DNA from: Psoroptes ovis
Taxonomy: Eukaryota > Arthropoda > Arachnida > Sarcoptiformes > Psoroptidae
NCBI GenBank assembly: GCA_002943765.1
Contig: PQWQ01000013.1
Coordinates: forward strand, 372,001 to 436,000
Length of the DNA: 64,000 nt
Reading direction: 5' to 3'
Shown here one piece after another: positions 1-12,532 of this stretch. Each line of letters opens with the position of its first letter. Positions within the stretch are counted from its first letter, which is position 1. A program made the translations under genes and the position numbers. Below the pieces are notes generated by a model that was given only the letters and a program-made list of their open reading frames with translations, did not search any database and had not been told where the DNA came from.

Positions 1-1063
1 TGAAAAAAAAAATTTAATGTTCAAAGAATCGTAAACGGGAAAAATTAAATTTAAAATGAAATAAATGGGAATGATTTTTTTAGTTCTCTTTGATTCGAAA
101 TCAAAATTATATCATTTCATATATGATTAATTTAGATAAATTCAAAAATTTCTCGTTCGTTCTCTTGATTTAGACAAATTTTTCATTTTTTCTTCCCTTA
201 TCTCTTATCCCTTAGTCTGAGTTGTAAGCTTTTCAATTTCTTTCATACTAAATTTTCATTTAGTTTCAATTAATTTAATGAACTTTCAAACATCATACAC
301 ATTACATAATGATATTAATCGTCACGAACATCTAATCATTGAGAGTGAGGAAAGAAAAAAAAATGTTGAAACAAAGTTTTTTTCATTTTTTTGGGTCGAA
401 AAAAACTTTATCAAAATATTCATTTCTTACAAAGATTATATCCTAAGATGATGTTCTGGTATGTGTCTGTGTATTCGTTTCAGAAGTTTTTTTTACAAAA
501 GTTTCGTAAAAAAATAACAAAATTTCAGTGTGTGGTTGAGCTAAATATTGAAAACACGCATTCACAAAAAGGAAAAAAACCTTCAAGTTTCAAACCAAAG
601 TTCTCGAATCAAGGTTTTTCATCTGTTTTGTCTGGCATCGAAAATTAAAATCAAATATAAATGAATTTTTTTCTTTTGGTGCTGCTATTCATTGATTTTT
701 TTAGATAATGAAATAATCGAGGGGGTGAAAGAAAAAATTATCTCATATTCAAGCCAAAATCAAAATACCAATAAAAAACAACCTCAAAATCAAAAAATGT
801 TAAATATTGACACAAAATTGACATTAAATTAATGTTCAAGAGATAATAATGAAATAATAATAGATGGAAATAATTCAAAAATTACACTTGAAAAATTACT
901 AAATAGATGGAAAAACAAAATTTTGATTGAACTCTTTTTTTTTGTCATGATTTGTCACCAAAATTCTTCATGATGAAACAAACATGAATAAACACTTGAA
1001 ACATATGAAGAGATTTAACAAAAAAATAAATAAATAAAAAATCGAGAAAAAACAAAAACCTAC
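1..1063. other. AT-rich non-coding sequence, probable intron
   Basis: No convincing coding segment is seen on either strand. It lies downstream of the donor of the last visible exon of the CUB gene (minus strand), so it is probably the next intron of that gene, which continues beyond the window. Confidence 0.5.
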
Positions 1064-4000
1064 TTGAATCTTTATAGGCAGTGATAATCAAACGGAAACC
1101 ATTATCAGCTTTTGAATATGCATCCGTTATGTATCGTAATGTAAGAAAATTGCTTTGCGTATAAATTGTACCAACTTCAGCTCTTGTACTGCGGCAAGAT
1201 AAATCGGCCTAGATTGAATAAATTTAAATAATAAAAAAACAATCAATTAATTATTTGTTGTTATAATTAAAATATGGTAAATATCTACAAGCACAAAAAA
1301 TTTATGAAAAAAATTTCAATTTTAAACCAAAGCTAAATCACAAACAAAACACTTGATTCTGCATGTATTTGATTTTCATTTTCTTTTTAAATTTCATTTT
1401 TCATTTATTCTCTTGTTTTTTGCTACTACTGTATCAGATCAATTTTTTCACTTAATCCGAGCTATTATTCGTATTGTTTGTATTTTATGATTCAATTCTA
1501 TTTAACACGTTGACCGCCATGGGGGTCACCGGTGGCCGGCACAAGATTTGGCCAAGGCGCCATGGGGGTCACCGGTGACCGGCAGGCTGTCACGTGATAA
1601 AATTTTAAAATTATCTTGGGTGAAAATCCTGATGAATTTTTCTAACGAAAATCACTAAATAATGATTGAATAAGTATGAAAAATAGAACAAAATCAGAAT
1701 TGAAAATTTTTATCTTTTCAAAGGATAGTTATAGCCAAAAATAACCCTTTCTGAGAAAAATAGATAAATGATCATTTTTAAGTCTGCGCTTTTTATTGAC
1801 GCTAGTTTCATGAAAATCCGTTGAGCGCATCTCGAGATATCCATCTGGGCGCCAACGGAAAACATAGAAAAATGCGTTGGGCAGTCAACGTGTTAAGAGT
1901 GGAAAATATGAAAAAAAAATTTTCAATTTTTTTTTTGTTTTAAATTCATTGTATGTAAACAATGAAAGGATGAAAATTGATTGAATCTAAAAAATAAAAA
2001 ATAATAAACAAAAATTTTTTTTGAGACAGAGACAAATGAAGGAATAATAAATAATAATAATAAATGAAACAACAATAAGAATTAATGTTTGTTTTCATTC
2101 ATTCATTAATCCTATTAATTTTAATTCAATGTACTATTGTAATAAAGTAGGCCCTATTGCAAGTACGGTAATACACATATTTGATTCTATGTTTATTTTT
2201 TTTTTTTTTTGTTTTTTTTTACAGTAAAAAATGTCTAAATACTTGGGTTCATATGAGACATAATAATGAGATTCATTTGAATTTTTCTCCGGTTTAATAA
2301 TTGATTGTTTTAAAAATTTATGAAAAAAATGAATGAATAAACATTCATTGAAAATGAATTGATTTTTGAATAAAAATAATAATTTTCAGATACATACCTT
2401 ATGATTACCGATAGTATGTGCACCATCATAAATATATAAATGATCATTACAATCTAAGGCCAATTTTTCAAAACGCAACATAAATTTTTGTAATATTGTA
2501 TCAGTTTGAAATGTTATGGTACAATCAAGATTATTTTCCGCTTTACTGGTGATGACTGCACCATCAATTTTTTTCGATAATGGATGTACACGTTCACGTA
2601 AACATAATGCTGATATGTGATCTATTTTTATTTTATTTTATTTTTGTTTGTTGATTTTTTTTTATTGCATTTGAATTGGATTTTTTTCGGTTCATTTTTT
2701 ATGATTTTCCAATTTTATGATCGATTTCAGGCGATTATTATTAGTTTAATATTTTTTTTTGGCCAATGATTTTTCAAAAAAGCAATATTATTATCGAATA
2801 TTTTCAGTAAATTTATTGAATTTAAATCATTTTGAAAACCGTTGAGGATGGATCAAGGAGGAAATAATAAAAAAAAAAAAAAAGATGAAATGTTAGTATT
2901 TTAATTAATTTTATATTTTAATTCAGGAATTCAAGGCTAGAAAAATAAACCATTGATTGATCAATTCGTCACTAATAAATAATAGTCCAAAAATATCATT
3001 ATTGATCATCATTATTTCATTGTTTGATTAATGAATCAAAATGACGAATTTGATTTTTCGATTGTTGAGATATATTCTCTCTTTTTGTCAAATGAATTTC
3101 AAATGAAAGGAAAACTGGCACAATTCATTTTAAGAATTGAATTTCATTCATTCATTCATTCATCATCTATTGATTGATTTGGATGGATCGATTACTTTTT
3201 TCACGGAAAATTTTTCAAATTTTCTTTCCTCAAAAAATTCAATTGAAAATTTTCAGAAAAATGGAGTGAAAATCACTATTTATTCAATACGAAACAAAAT
3301 ATTGCCATTATTATCATCATCATTATTAGATAATGAAAGAGAAACGAGAATTCATTCATTAAGATAGTTATTTTTCTTTTTAAAAAAATATTCAAAGAAA
3401 AATTATAATGATATTGAAAATTCGAATCAAATCTATTATTTCTTCCATTCATTTATAATGATTGTACATGTATTTTGTCCTAAATGTTTTATGGTTCGAT
3501 TCTGAAAAATATAATGAAAAAACAAAAGAAAAATCGATTGAAATTTCTTTTTTTCTCCTTAATGAATTTTATTCAAATGATATATTCACATGAAAAAAAA
3601 TAATGATAATAATAAATTTCAATCGATCAATCAATCACATATGATCGATTCAATTTTCTATTGTGAATTTTCATTATTTTTTGCATTTGTTTATGGTTTT
3701 TCCTGATATTTTTAGTTTTTCAGGCTATGAATTTGAAAAACATTGTCACACGATTCATAATTGAATCAAAATTCTACTCTTAATTTTGAATGAATCGAAA
3801 AAAAATTGAAAAATAAAACGATATGACAAGTTTTATATTCTATCTCTTGAAATTCAATTTAAATTTTGATTTTGTCACAAATTTCAAATCGTAGGTGTTT
3901 TTATCATTATTATTATTGTTACTATTTTTATTTTTTTATTTATGGCATATATTTTTGCATTCAAATGATGTGTCATTTGGTGCGTGTACTATATTATATC

Positions 4001-7000
4001 ACAAATCACACATAAAATATACACATTGATCGATGAGATTGAATATTATTATGAAATATTTTTCTATTATTATTATTTTTATCATCATCATCAAAGAAGA
4101 ATATTCAAAAAAAAATAAAATAAAATAAAATAAAATCGATTTTCGTTTTACTCTCTGTCTTCCTCTCTTTATCGTAAAGAAGTAGGCAACAAATCACGAT
4201 ATTCATGGCTCGAATTTTCATTTTTTATTTTTTACTCTATTGATTCTAATGGGAATTTCATACTTGTTTTACGGATAATAATAATAATGAAATAAAAAAA
4301 CGATAATAATAATTTCAATGATGAACCGAAAAAAATGAAAAAAATAAAAATAAAAAATAAAAGCAATTTTGATCCATAAAAATCGGTATTACGAAACGAA
4401 TAATGATAATAATAATGAATATGCGGATGAATAAATGAATGAATGATAATGGCGAGATTTTCTTTTTTTAGAAAATTCATTCAAATGGTTGTTTGATTTA
4501 TGAAAATATGAAATTGAAAAATGAAAATGAGAAATGAAAATCGATCAACATTGAATCATTATGAAAAATATGATTTTTTTATCGGAAAATAAATTAAAAT
4601 AAAATCAAAATTTCTCGGGAAAAAAGTGTTATTTCAAAATTATTTTCAATAAATCCTGTTTCAGTGAAGGAAAAGCACACAAATAATTATAATCAATCTT
4701 TATTTTAATGCTTTGCGGTAGCACATTTGCGCCGAATAGCACAAAAATGATCAATGTTATTTGATATCATGATGATGCATCTTGTAAAACAACATTCCAA
4801 GTGTAAATTCTAAATAAATAATCGGGAATAATTGAGAAAAAAAAATCAGGAAAATAAGTGAAATTCTTCCAATTTTTTCAAGATGATCTTATTCGCATTA
4901 TTTTCGATATTTGAGTGAAAAATATAAAATTATAAAAAATTCAGAAAAAAATCTGAAAATCAATTAGATTGAATGATTTTTTTTGCCAAATACAAAATTT
5001 TGTTCATTTGCCATTTTCTGATGGAAATCGATTAAAAAAAAATCATTTCAATTTTTCAAAAATAAACTCACAAAATTCAATCATTATTTTTAAATTATTA
5101 TTTTTCAAAAAAATTTTCATTTTCCAAGTGTAATCAAACACAGACGACGAATATATTTGCAGAGAACAAGTAACAAGAAGAAGAAAAAAAAAACAAAAAT
5201 CAATATTGTGGTTTTGAATTTATTTTTATTTTTATTTTTCATTTTTTTTTTGGACTGAAGAAAAAAATTGACAAAACAAAAATCAAAATCAATAGCTCTG
5301 GAACTGAAATTTAATTTAGAGTTGAACATATAAAAATGGTTTTTTTTCTCTTCTTTCTTGAAACCGAAACGAAGAAAAAAGTCTATTAAATGTTATTGTG
5401 TTGAATTCAATGGGACAAAAATAAAGAAATGAAATGATTGAAAAAAAAACTAAAACACAAAAATTCTTGAGAATTATTATTATTATTGAAGAATTAAAAA
5501 TTTTGTTGAATTTGCAAAAATTTTCAAAGAAAAAAAGAACAATTTGACTTTGAAAAAACAAAAAAATAAATAAATTTAAACGTCATTTTCAAAGTGTATC
5601 ATGATTGAATTCGTTATATTTTCTATTCCGAAAAAAAATTGCAAACAATCAAATGAATCAATCGTATGCGTTATCGTGTGTTTGCTTTCGTTTTTTTCAA
5701 TTTTTTTTTCATTTCAACGAAATTGAAACAAAAACAAACAAAACGAACAAACAAATGAACGAACGAAAAATGATTACATTATGTAATGTAATTACATTTT
5801 TTTCCTCTTTTTTTTCCTACATTCTTTTCATTTTAAAAAATGAAATAAATGAATGAATGAATGAAAACAAATAAAAAAAACCCATACAACTCAATGGTGG
5901 AATGAAAATGGAATGAAAAAGTTTTGAAAATTCCGGGGAAAAAAGTTTTTTACTTGATGAAATTTTATCAAGTTTTTGGTATTTTTTTTTTGTTCTCGTT
6001 TTGTTCACTGGACATATTTTTTCAGCAAGAGAGAGAGAATATTATCATTCTCAAAATTATTTTTCTTTTACAAAACATTCATTCATTTTTTCAACACAAT
6101 TTTTCGTTTGTAGGGATTTCGTTTTTTTTTTGTCAAACAAAACAAAATCAATTGAAAAAATGAAAATTTTTATCAGTGAAAATATATTCGTTTTTTTTCA
6201 AAGTTTAATGATATTTACTAGGAAAAGGAGAATTTCAATTTAGTTTTGGACAAATAAAAACGGGCATAGAAGAATTTTTTTTTTCAAATACAAATACAAA
6301 TTCAATTCAATCCATTTTTTCTCTTTATCAATTTTCGATAATTCACATAATACAAATACAACAAAGAAAAAAATCATTACAATTCATTCAATTAAAACAT
6401 CTTATGGATGTTTTTTTTTGCTTATGTTGTTGTTTGATTGTTTTTTTCAAAAAAAAGACTCAACAATGTGAAAAACTATTGTGAACCATTTCTTTATGTT
6501 TTTTTTTTTGATGATGGTTGAAGGATTTTTCAACAACAAATAATAATAATTATATATTATTTGAATTGTTTGTTTGAAACTTCATCAAAACAACATTTTA
6601 TCAAAGAAATCACATTTACAACAGTGATAAAAACTAAACAATTATTATTATTAACATCATCAGTGTCTATTATCTCTAATAATAATTGTATTATTATCTT
6701 ATAACATTTGTGGACCACTTTAGGTATTGGTTGCCGAAATTAGACAATGATTTTTCTTTTTTTTTTCTTTCTTATTTTTATATATTTTTCCGAGTTAATG
6801 GCAAATTACAGAGATGTTTTCAGTATTCAAGTGAAAAAATCAATGAAAATTGTCTAATTGTAAGGCTATTATTGTCATGGAATTCTCTGAAATCGTTTGC
6901 CATTAGAAGTGGCAAAAAAAATTAAAATTATACTCATCAATCTGCAAATGGTTGAGAAAATCAAATAAAAGAGTTCAGAGAAAAAATCAATAATTATTAA

Positions 7001-7751
7001 AAGCGCATAACTTACAAAAACGATTACGATCACAATTAACATAATTTGTTGATAGCAATAATAATATAATTGCTGAAAATATGTAAAGGCATTTTCGTAC
7101 TTTTAATTTGAATAATTTGTGATCATTATTATTGTTGTTGTTTTTAATTGAAATTGATTTTGATAATATTATTGATTTTTCATTGTTATGATAATTGTTA
7201 TCATTTATTTTATTATAATTATTTTTAGTTCTATGATGAGCAAATTTTTTATTATGGTTATTAATGTTATGATAATTGAGATTATAAATTTTTTTCATTG
7301 ATACAAATGATAATTGTTGATGTTGTTTCGGTTGATGATAATAATTATAGGCACTTTGATAATGAAGATGATAATAATGATAAATATTTAATGATTTATT
7401 AATAATCATAAATTGATCATGAAAAAAATTTGACATAATCAATATTGTCTTGAATAATGATAATGATGTCAGTTGTGATGTTGGACAACAAAATCGATTA
7501 TTTGTTATTAGTGATAATGATATTAATTTGAATGATGAACACATAAATAATTTTAAAGGTGATTCAAGTATATCGATTGATGATGTAAATGTCGATTTTG
7601 GTGGAAATGCGATTAATACGGATGAATTCGATGTAGCAGATGATAATGATGATTTCGCTTGATAATATGAATCATCATCATCATCATCATCGACTGCAAC
7701 ATCGACATCATCATCTATCGATTTTATATTTTGGTATTTATATTTTGACAT
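1064..7751 (-). CDS. CUB-domain membrane protein, 3' end outside the window
   Basis: Three exons join with consistent phase: 7016-7751, 2398-2621 and 1064-1208, with donors GTAAGT, GTATGT and GTAGGT and AG acceptors. Exon 1 codes for about 245 residues. It begins with an Asp run, then a long hydrophilic Asn/His-rich part, and ends with a hydrophobic stretch at about residues 221-235 followed directly by the CUB domain. A short in-frame Met later in exon 1 could instead make that stretch a cleaved signal peptide. Exons 2 and 3 together give a nearly full CUB domain: conserved Cys pairs, an aromatic core with Asp-Gly (IYDGAH), then LTLRYITDAY and a closing GFRLIITAY. CUB domains are extracellular binding modules, so the hydrophobic segment must place the C-terminus outside the cell. 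The gene continues past the left edge, so its other domains and ligand are unknown. LDLa/CUB receptors are possible relatives. The start codon is uncertain. Confidence 0.75.
1506..1892. mobile_element. piggyBac-type MITE, non-autonomous
   Basis: The 387-bp element lies between TTAA copies at 1502-1505 and 1893-1896, the target duplication typical of piggyBac. Its ends are inverted repeats: CACGTTGACCGCC on the left, and the right end reads CACGTTGACTGCC on the other strand. It has no open frame for a transposase. It is clearly more GC-rich than its surroundings. A 26-bp sequence is tandemly repeated near the left end (1516-1541 and 1559-1584), and the second copy contains the perfect palindrome GGTCACCGGTGACC. 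It sits in the intron between the second and third visible exons of the CUB gene. Confidence 0.85.
2622..7015 (-). other. Large first intron of the CUB gene
   Basis: About 4.4 kb between exon 1 and exon 2 of the CUB gene. It is AT-rich, full of short A and T runs and TTCATT/AATGA repeats. The open frames within it have no coding character and match no family I know. Confidence 0.6.
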
Positions 7752-8426
7752 TTGTACTTGTCATAAAAATACGATAACGTATGAAAAAAATTGATTTATT
7801 ATTATTATTATTTTTATTATTTGTTTTTCTATTATCAAATTAATCAATCAATGAAATAATTGAATAAATTAATTGTTGACATTCTGCACTCAATTCATTT
7901 CACTTTATTTTTCTAATTTAATTTCATGAATATGCTAGTATTTATCATGATAATGGTGAAGCTGATGACAACCAGAACCCACAAAAACGCTGAAATGAAC
8001 AGCTCATTGAACGAAAATTGATTCTATGTTAAAAATTGATGAATTGATGGTATTTGTCATCACAAACATGCCTCAAATATCAAGAAAAAAATAAGAATCA
8101 TACATTCGATCTCTGCACTCATTCATTCATTTCGATTTTGATCATTTTAATGGTTAATGGATGCGGTTATCAAGAAAAATATGCGAAGCAAAGTAATTGA
8201 AAAAAAAACTCAAACAAACGAAACATTTGAATATGTTTTTTGGAGCTTCCAAAACAAAACACTGAGTAAACAAAAATCAAACGAAATTAAAAGGATAAAG
8301 AATAGCAAATGAATCGATTCAACGCTGATAATTGATTGATTATTTGAAAAGTAAACATAGAATTTTAAAATGAGGAAATATTTCACATTAATCTCTATCG
8401 AATTTTAAAACAAATATCGAAACACA

Positions 8427-8451
8427 TACACACACACACACACACACACAT
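8427..8451. repeat. CA dinucleotide microsatellite
   Basis: About eleven uninterrupted CA units after a short imperfect ACACATACA lead. Confidence 0.9.
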
Positions 8452-9004
8452 CAAAATCTAAGTCCATTAATTGATTTATGATTATAAAATTCAATTCATT
8501 GGATGATTGTTTTGATTTAATTTCAAATCGAATCGAGAACCGTCGTTTTGATTTTTTCTTTTGAAATTCTTTGAAAAAATAAATTTCAAAATATCAATTT
8601 GATTAAATTAAATTTTCGTGAAAAAGAAACAAAAATTGATTTGATGATGCACACAATTTCATTTTCAAGATACTTTTTTTTTAAAAAAACATTTGATTTG
8701 TCGTTTTGTTTAAATGTTTGGTGGCGAAAAAAATAAAAACAAAAACAAAGCAAAAAGCTGAGAGAAAAATAAAATAAAATATACCGACACTCGGCCGATT
8801 ATTCTATCGATGGCAAGAATAATTTGAAAAAAAAATCGAATTCGAAACAAATGGCGGATCCAAAAATCCTCCTCCTGCTGGTCTGCTGCTCATCCTCTTT
8901 CCTGTGTCTTCCTCCTCTTTCTGATTCATCATCATCATCATCATCATCATCATGATCGTACGAGAAAGCACAGTATGTTGGCAACGATGGAGAATCACGA
9001 GAGC

Positions 9005-9024
9005 GAGAGAGAGAGAGAGAGAGA
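9005..9024. repeat. GA dinucleotide microsatellite
   Basis: About ten uninterrupted GA units. Confidence 0.85.
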
Positions 9025-10437
9025 ATCCAAAATCAAACATCGTTAGATGAATGAACGAAACGAGTAAAACATTCCACTAGCAATTTGTTTTTCGAGATTC
9101 TGGAACACCCGGGACATTGTGTGTAATCACTGCTACTCCTTTGTTCCGACATTGGTAGTGGCACACTTGGTAGTGGTTGACAACTGTTTTGTCAATTGTT
9201 TTTTTTTTTTTTTGGTTAACTTTGGGAAAATCATTTATTTTACTCGGGTTTTTGGACAATTTGATTCTGGACGATTTTTTTTCCGTCCGAAAAAAAAATG
9301 AATCGAAACAAACAAAATCACAAAAAGTTTTTTTTTGTTGTTTTGGTGAAATTGAAAAAAAGATTTTTCTTCTCTGGTCTTTGTGGTAGTGGCATAGAAT
9401 CATGATGACCATGGAACATGCTCAAAAACATGGAAAATACGGAAAAAAATGGGAAAAACGCTTGAATCATGTGTGCAACAGAATTTGGTAGTGGCATTGG
9501 TGAGTGGGAAATTTTTTTTTCACTCCGACATTTTTTTTTTTGCTGCAACAAAAAAATTCCATTCGAATTCTTTGCCAAATGAATTTTCGGCATTTTTTCA
9601 TTTTTTCCCATTCTTTTTTTAAAACATTTTTTCAGTACCAAAACTTTTTATTTTCAACCAAAAAAAAAAACGGATGCTTTTTTTCTTTCCCACATTTTTC
9701 TCTTGTTTCATATATGAATCAATGTAGGAATGAACGAGAAAAAAATCATTACTGGAGCCCGAAAAAGCAAAAAGAAGCAAGAATTTACACTTTTATCAGC
9801 GAAAAATAACTGAAAAATTTGAAATTATTTTTCTCGGAAAATTTTGAAGAATTTCCAAAATTTCATTGAAAAAATACTAGCGAATTTGAAATATGAAAAA
9901 ATTCAGATATCGAAAAGTAATTAAATCAATTTAAATTAATTAATCGATTTTATCAATAAAATTTAAACATTTGTTTTGTTGTTTTAGTAATTAAAAACAG
10001 GAGAGAATTCAATAGAACTATGTTTTGAAAAAATTATCAAAATATTTAGAAAATGAATAAATAGAAACGAGTCGACCAACTCTATTGCATCTTCACTTTT
10101 TTATCATAAGCAGCATTATTTTTATTTATTTCGGTATTTGAACCATAAAATCATTCGGTTCAGTGACACTTGGAGCGCTTTGGAGCAACATTTCTATCGT
10201 TGAAAAAACATTATTATCGTTATCGTTATTATTATTATTATTACCATTATTTCATCCGGTGCGTGTGTTTGTACCAGAAAATGTTTTTTTTTTCAGATTA
10301 TCCATAGAAAATACGATAAATGCACCACTTCCATTATTATTTTTCTCGGGCCATGCATTTTCAGCTGTATCAGTACAGAAAATAATTATATCAAGAAGAA
10401 ATAAAATTACCCTGCTATATAACACCTTGATGATCCC

Positions 10438-10465
10438 AAAAAAAAAAAAAAAAAAAAAAAAAAAA
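10438..10465. repeat. Long A homopolymer
   Basis: Twenty-eight consecutive A residues followed by GATGATGATG. It could be the tail of an old retroposed copy, but no recognisable body precedes it. Confidence 0.85.
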
Positions 10466-10989
10466 GATGATGATGATCGACATCGCCCTCGAAAAAACAG
10501 ATTTTTCACGTTGTGTGCGTCTATATTTAATGGAAAAAAATGAAATTGTTCATATGTCAATGTGATAACCGGAGAAAAAGCGCGAAAATGTATCGAAATC
10601 GCGGATAATATTAATTTTCATCATCAAAGATTGTTTTTAATTAAGAATTATTCAAAAATTTATTAGCAATCAGAATCCATTTAGAAATGAGATAGTAGTT
10701 TTATTTCTAATTAATTACTTGATTAATCGATCAATTGTTTTGAAAAAGAATTAACAAATTAATTAATACAGTTGTCTGAATAAATCTTAAAAACTGTAAT
10801 TTTGTTCACATCGTAAAAATTAGAATGAAATCAATTTTTAAATGATAGAATTCATTACATAAATTTCTTAAACATATTCTTTGTTGTTTGCCAAGATTTT
10901 ATTTGATCAAACTTTCATTAATTGTTTGAAGCATATATAATTATAAAATTCAATTGTCCATTCCATGTGAAGAATTCTTCGATACTCCA

Positions 10990-11193
10990 ATGATTTTTAA
11001 TTTTATTGTGATGATTGCTATTCGGATCATAATTTTTATATTTAAACGGATGCATCAAAAATCAAAGGATGCTGTTCGCAAATACCAAGACAATATTTTC
11101 GAATTATCAAAACAAATAAAAGCCGGATATTTGCGATTTATTAATAATCGGAATCTTGATTACTGCAAAAATTATCAATTACAATTAAATTAA
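10990..11193 (+). CDS. Putative small membrane protein, 67 residues
   Basis: An open frame whose first ATG is at 10990. It encodes a hydrophobic segment at about residues 2-18 (MIFNFIVMIAIRIIIFIF) followed by a basic, helix-forming, hydrophilic part ending in NYQLQLN. A TATA-like CATATATAATTATAAAA lies 40-60 bp upstream. Codon choice is mixed rather than low-complexity. I do not recognise a family. It lies next to a mariner relic, so it could be transposon-derived or chance. There is no visible intron. Confidence 0.3.
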   Translation: MIFNFIVMIAIRIIIFIFKRMHQKSKDAVRKYQDNIFELSKQIKAGYLRFINNRNLDYCKNYQLQLN

Positions 11194-11318
11194 CTAATGT
11201 AATTAATTGGGATAGTCACATCATTTTACGACATGTGCCAATTTTGGGGATATTAAAAATTGAGCTTGGTGGATGGCAGTAATGCGAAAGAGTAACACAA
11301 AATAATATTGACCATCGG

Positions 11319-11770
11319 CTAACTAGAAAAACGCATATTTAATGCAAAAGCGTTTTTGATGCCCGCAACTCTCTTTTCTTCGATAAAATTCAAAAATTTA
11401 ATAACCTTCATCGTATAGTCGTTGATGGATTTCATTTCTTCAGCCGCTGGCTGGGCTTTGTCCAAAATTTCATCATTTCCTGTTGACAGTTTTCTTGCAT
11501 AAACCGATTCAATACCAAAGCTACCATTAGATATTAGGTTGGCAGGTAAGTTATGCCGTATTTTAAATAGAATTTTTGAATTCATTTTTATAAGTGTCTG
11601 TTTGTAAAAATTGTCATCAATTATGTATTGTCCGCTATTTGCAACAACCTTTTGCCATCTTTCAGGCAGCCTATAGATTTCATGTTTTGTCGAAGTTCTC
11701 GTCCTTGGAGTTGAAATAATCGGCAACTGCCATAGAGATGTTGATACACGTTAGGCACGACCTTACTGTA
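11319..11770 (-). pseudogene. Mariner transposase C-terminal relic with unknown downstream frame
   Basis: On the minus strand the frame contains YRLPERWQKVVANSGQYIID, the characteristic C-terminus of mariner-family transposases. Just upstream, in another frame, DYFNSKDENF matches the preceding part of the same family, so there is a frameshift between the two. After the mariner end the frame stays open for about 90 codons (to 11319) without recognisable homology. That part is rich in charged residues and uses more G/C-ending codons than the host genes. The catalytic DDD region is absent. Read as a decayed DNA transposon remnant, possibly joined to a second element. Confidence 0.6.
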
Positions 11771-12074
11771 TGTATGTAGAGGTGCATGTCACCAGTAGGT
11801 GACCAACCAGATTCAGATCAAACGAGCGTGTAACATGTTTGATTTTTTAAAAGCATGTTGATAATTTTCTTTTGGCTTATGATATTAGAAATTAAGCTTT
11901 CGAATGCAGCCCAGTAACGGTAAAAGCAAGCACATTGTTGCGACTGCGTTGTATTATCGATCTCCAGCCCGCAATCAGTTGTATTCAATGTCAGAATATA
12001 AAATATCGAGCATGAAAATTATTACAGTTTTTAAGTTTACGATTTTTAGTAAATACAAGTATAATAATATAAGG

Positions 12075-12245
12075 CAGTGATACTCAGCCTTTTTTTCGCT
12101 GCGGCACACTGAAAAAAGGAAAAGCCTTTATTTCCAAAATCTTTCAAAACTCAAAGGAATGAGCTAGATTTCCGAAATTTGGCGGCACACTTTTGGAATC
12201 TGGCGGAACACTTAAGTGTCGCGGAACACTGGTCGAGAATCACTG
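12075..12245. mobile_element. hAT-type MITE, 171 bp
   Basis: The element is flanked by perfect 8-bp direct repeats ATATAAGG at 12067-12074 and 12246-12253, the duplication length of hAT transposons. Its ends are inverted: left CAGTGATACTCAGCC, right end on the other strand CAGTGATTCTCGACC, a common hAT terminal sequence. Inside, the motif GCGGCACACT or close variants occurs several times. It has no coding capacity. Confidence 0.9.
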
Positions 12246-12532
12246 ATATAAGGTGTATGAAGAGAATGTCATGGTGTAATATAACTATTTCAACATGATA
12301 TTACAAGATGGCCGAAAAAAGGCTATTTTGGCATATAACATATATTAATAAATCAAATTGAGTGAAAAAAATATTGATTAATTAATTTTGAAAACTGAAA
12401 TCTTGTTTCATATTTATTCATCATTGATTTGGTTGTTATATCAAATATATTTTATTTTTTTTAAATCAAATATTGCCCTAATAAAAATTTTCTGCATATT
12501 TTATTCTAGTTCTTGATGATCAGAAATTCTGT

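Larger units (their letters stand above)
7752..10929. other. Intergenic region with simple repeats
   Basis: Upstream of the CUB gene. It holds a CA microsatellite near 8427-8451, a TCA/ATG run near 8930-8954, a GA run near 9005-9024 and a 28-base A tract near 10438-10465. Open frames in it are low-complexity (Asp runs, Phe/Lys runs) and are not supported as genes. Confidence 0.6.

Noticed and set aside
7450..7662. 70-codon plus-strand ORF, Asp/Asn-rich
   Set aside because: It is the antisense of exon 1 of the CUB gene; its composition comes from the GAT/AAT repeats there.
8799..9412. Minus-strand ORFs with an Asp or Met run and a Lys/Phe-rich tail
   Set aside because: Translations of TCA, GA and A/T simple repeats; no conserved block or splice support.
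10163..10560. Overlapping ORFs on both strands around the A tract
   Set aside because: Leu/Lys runs from TTA repeats and poly-A; no domain, no context.
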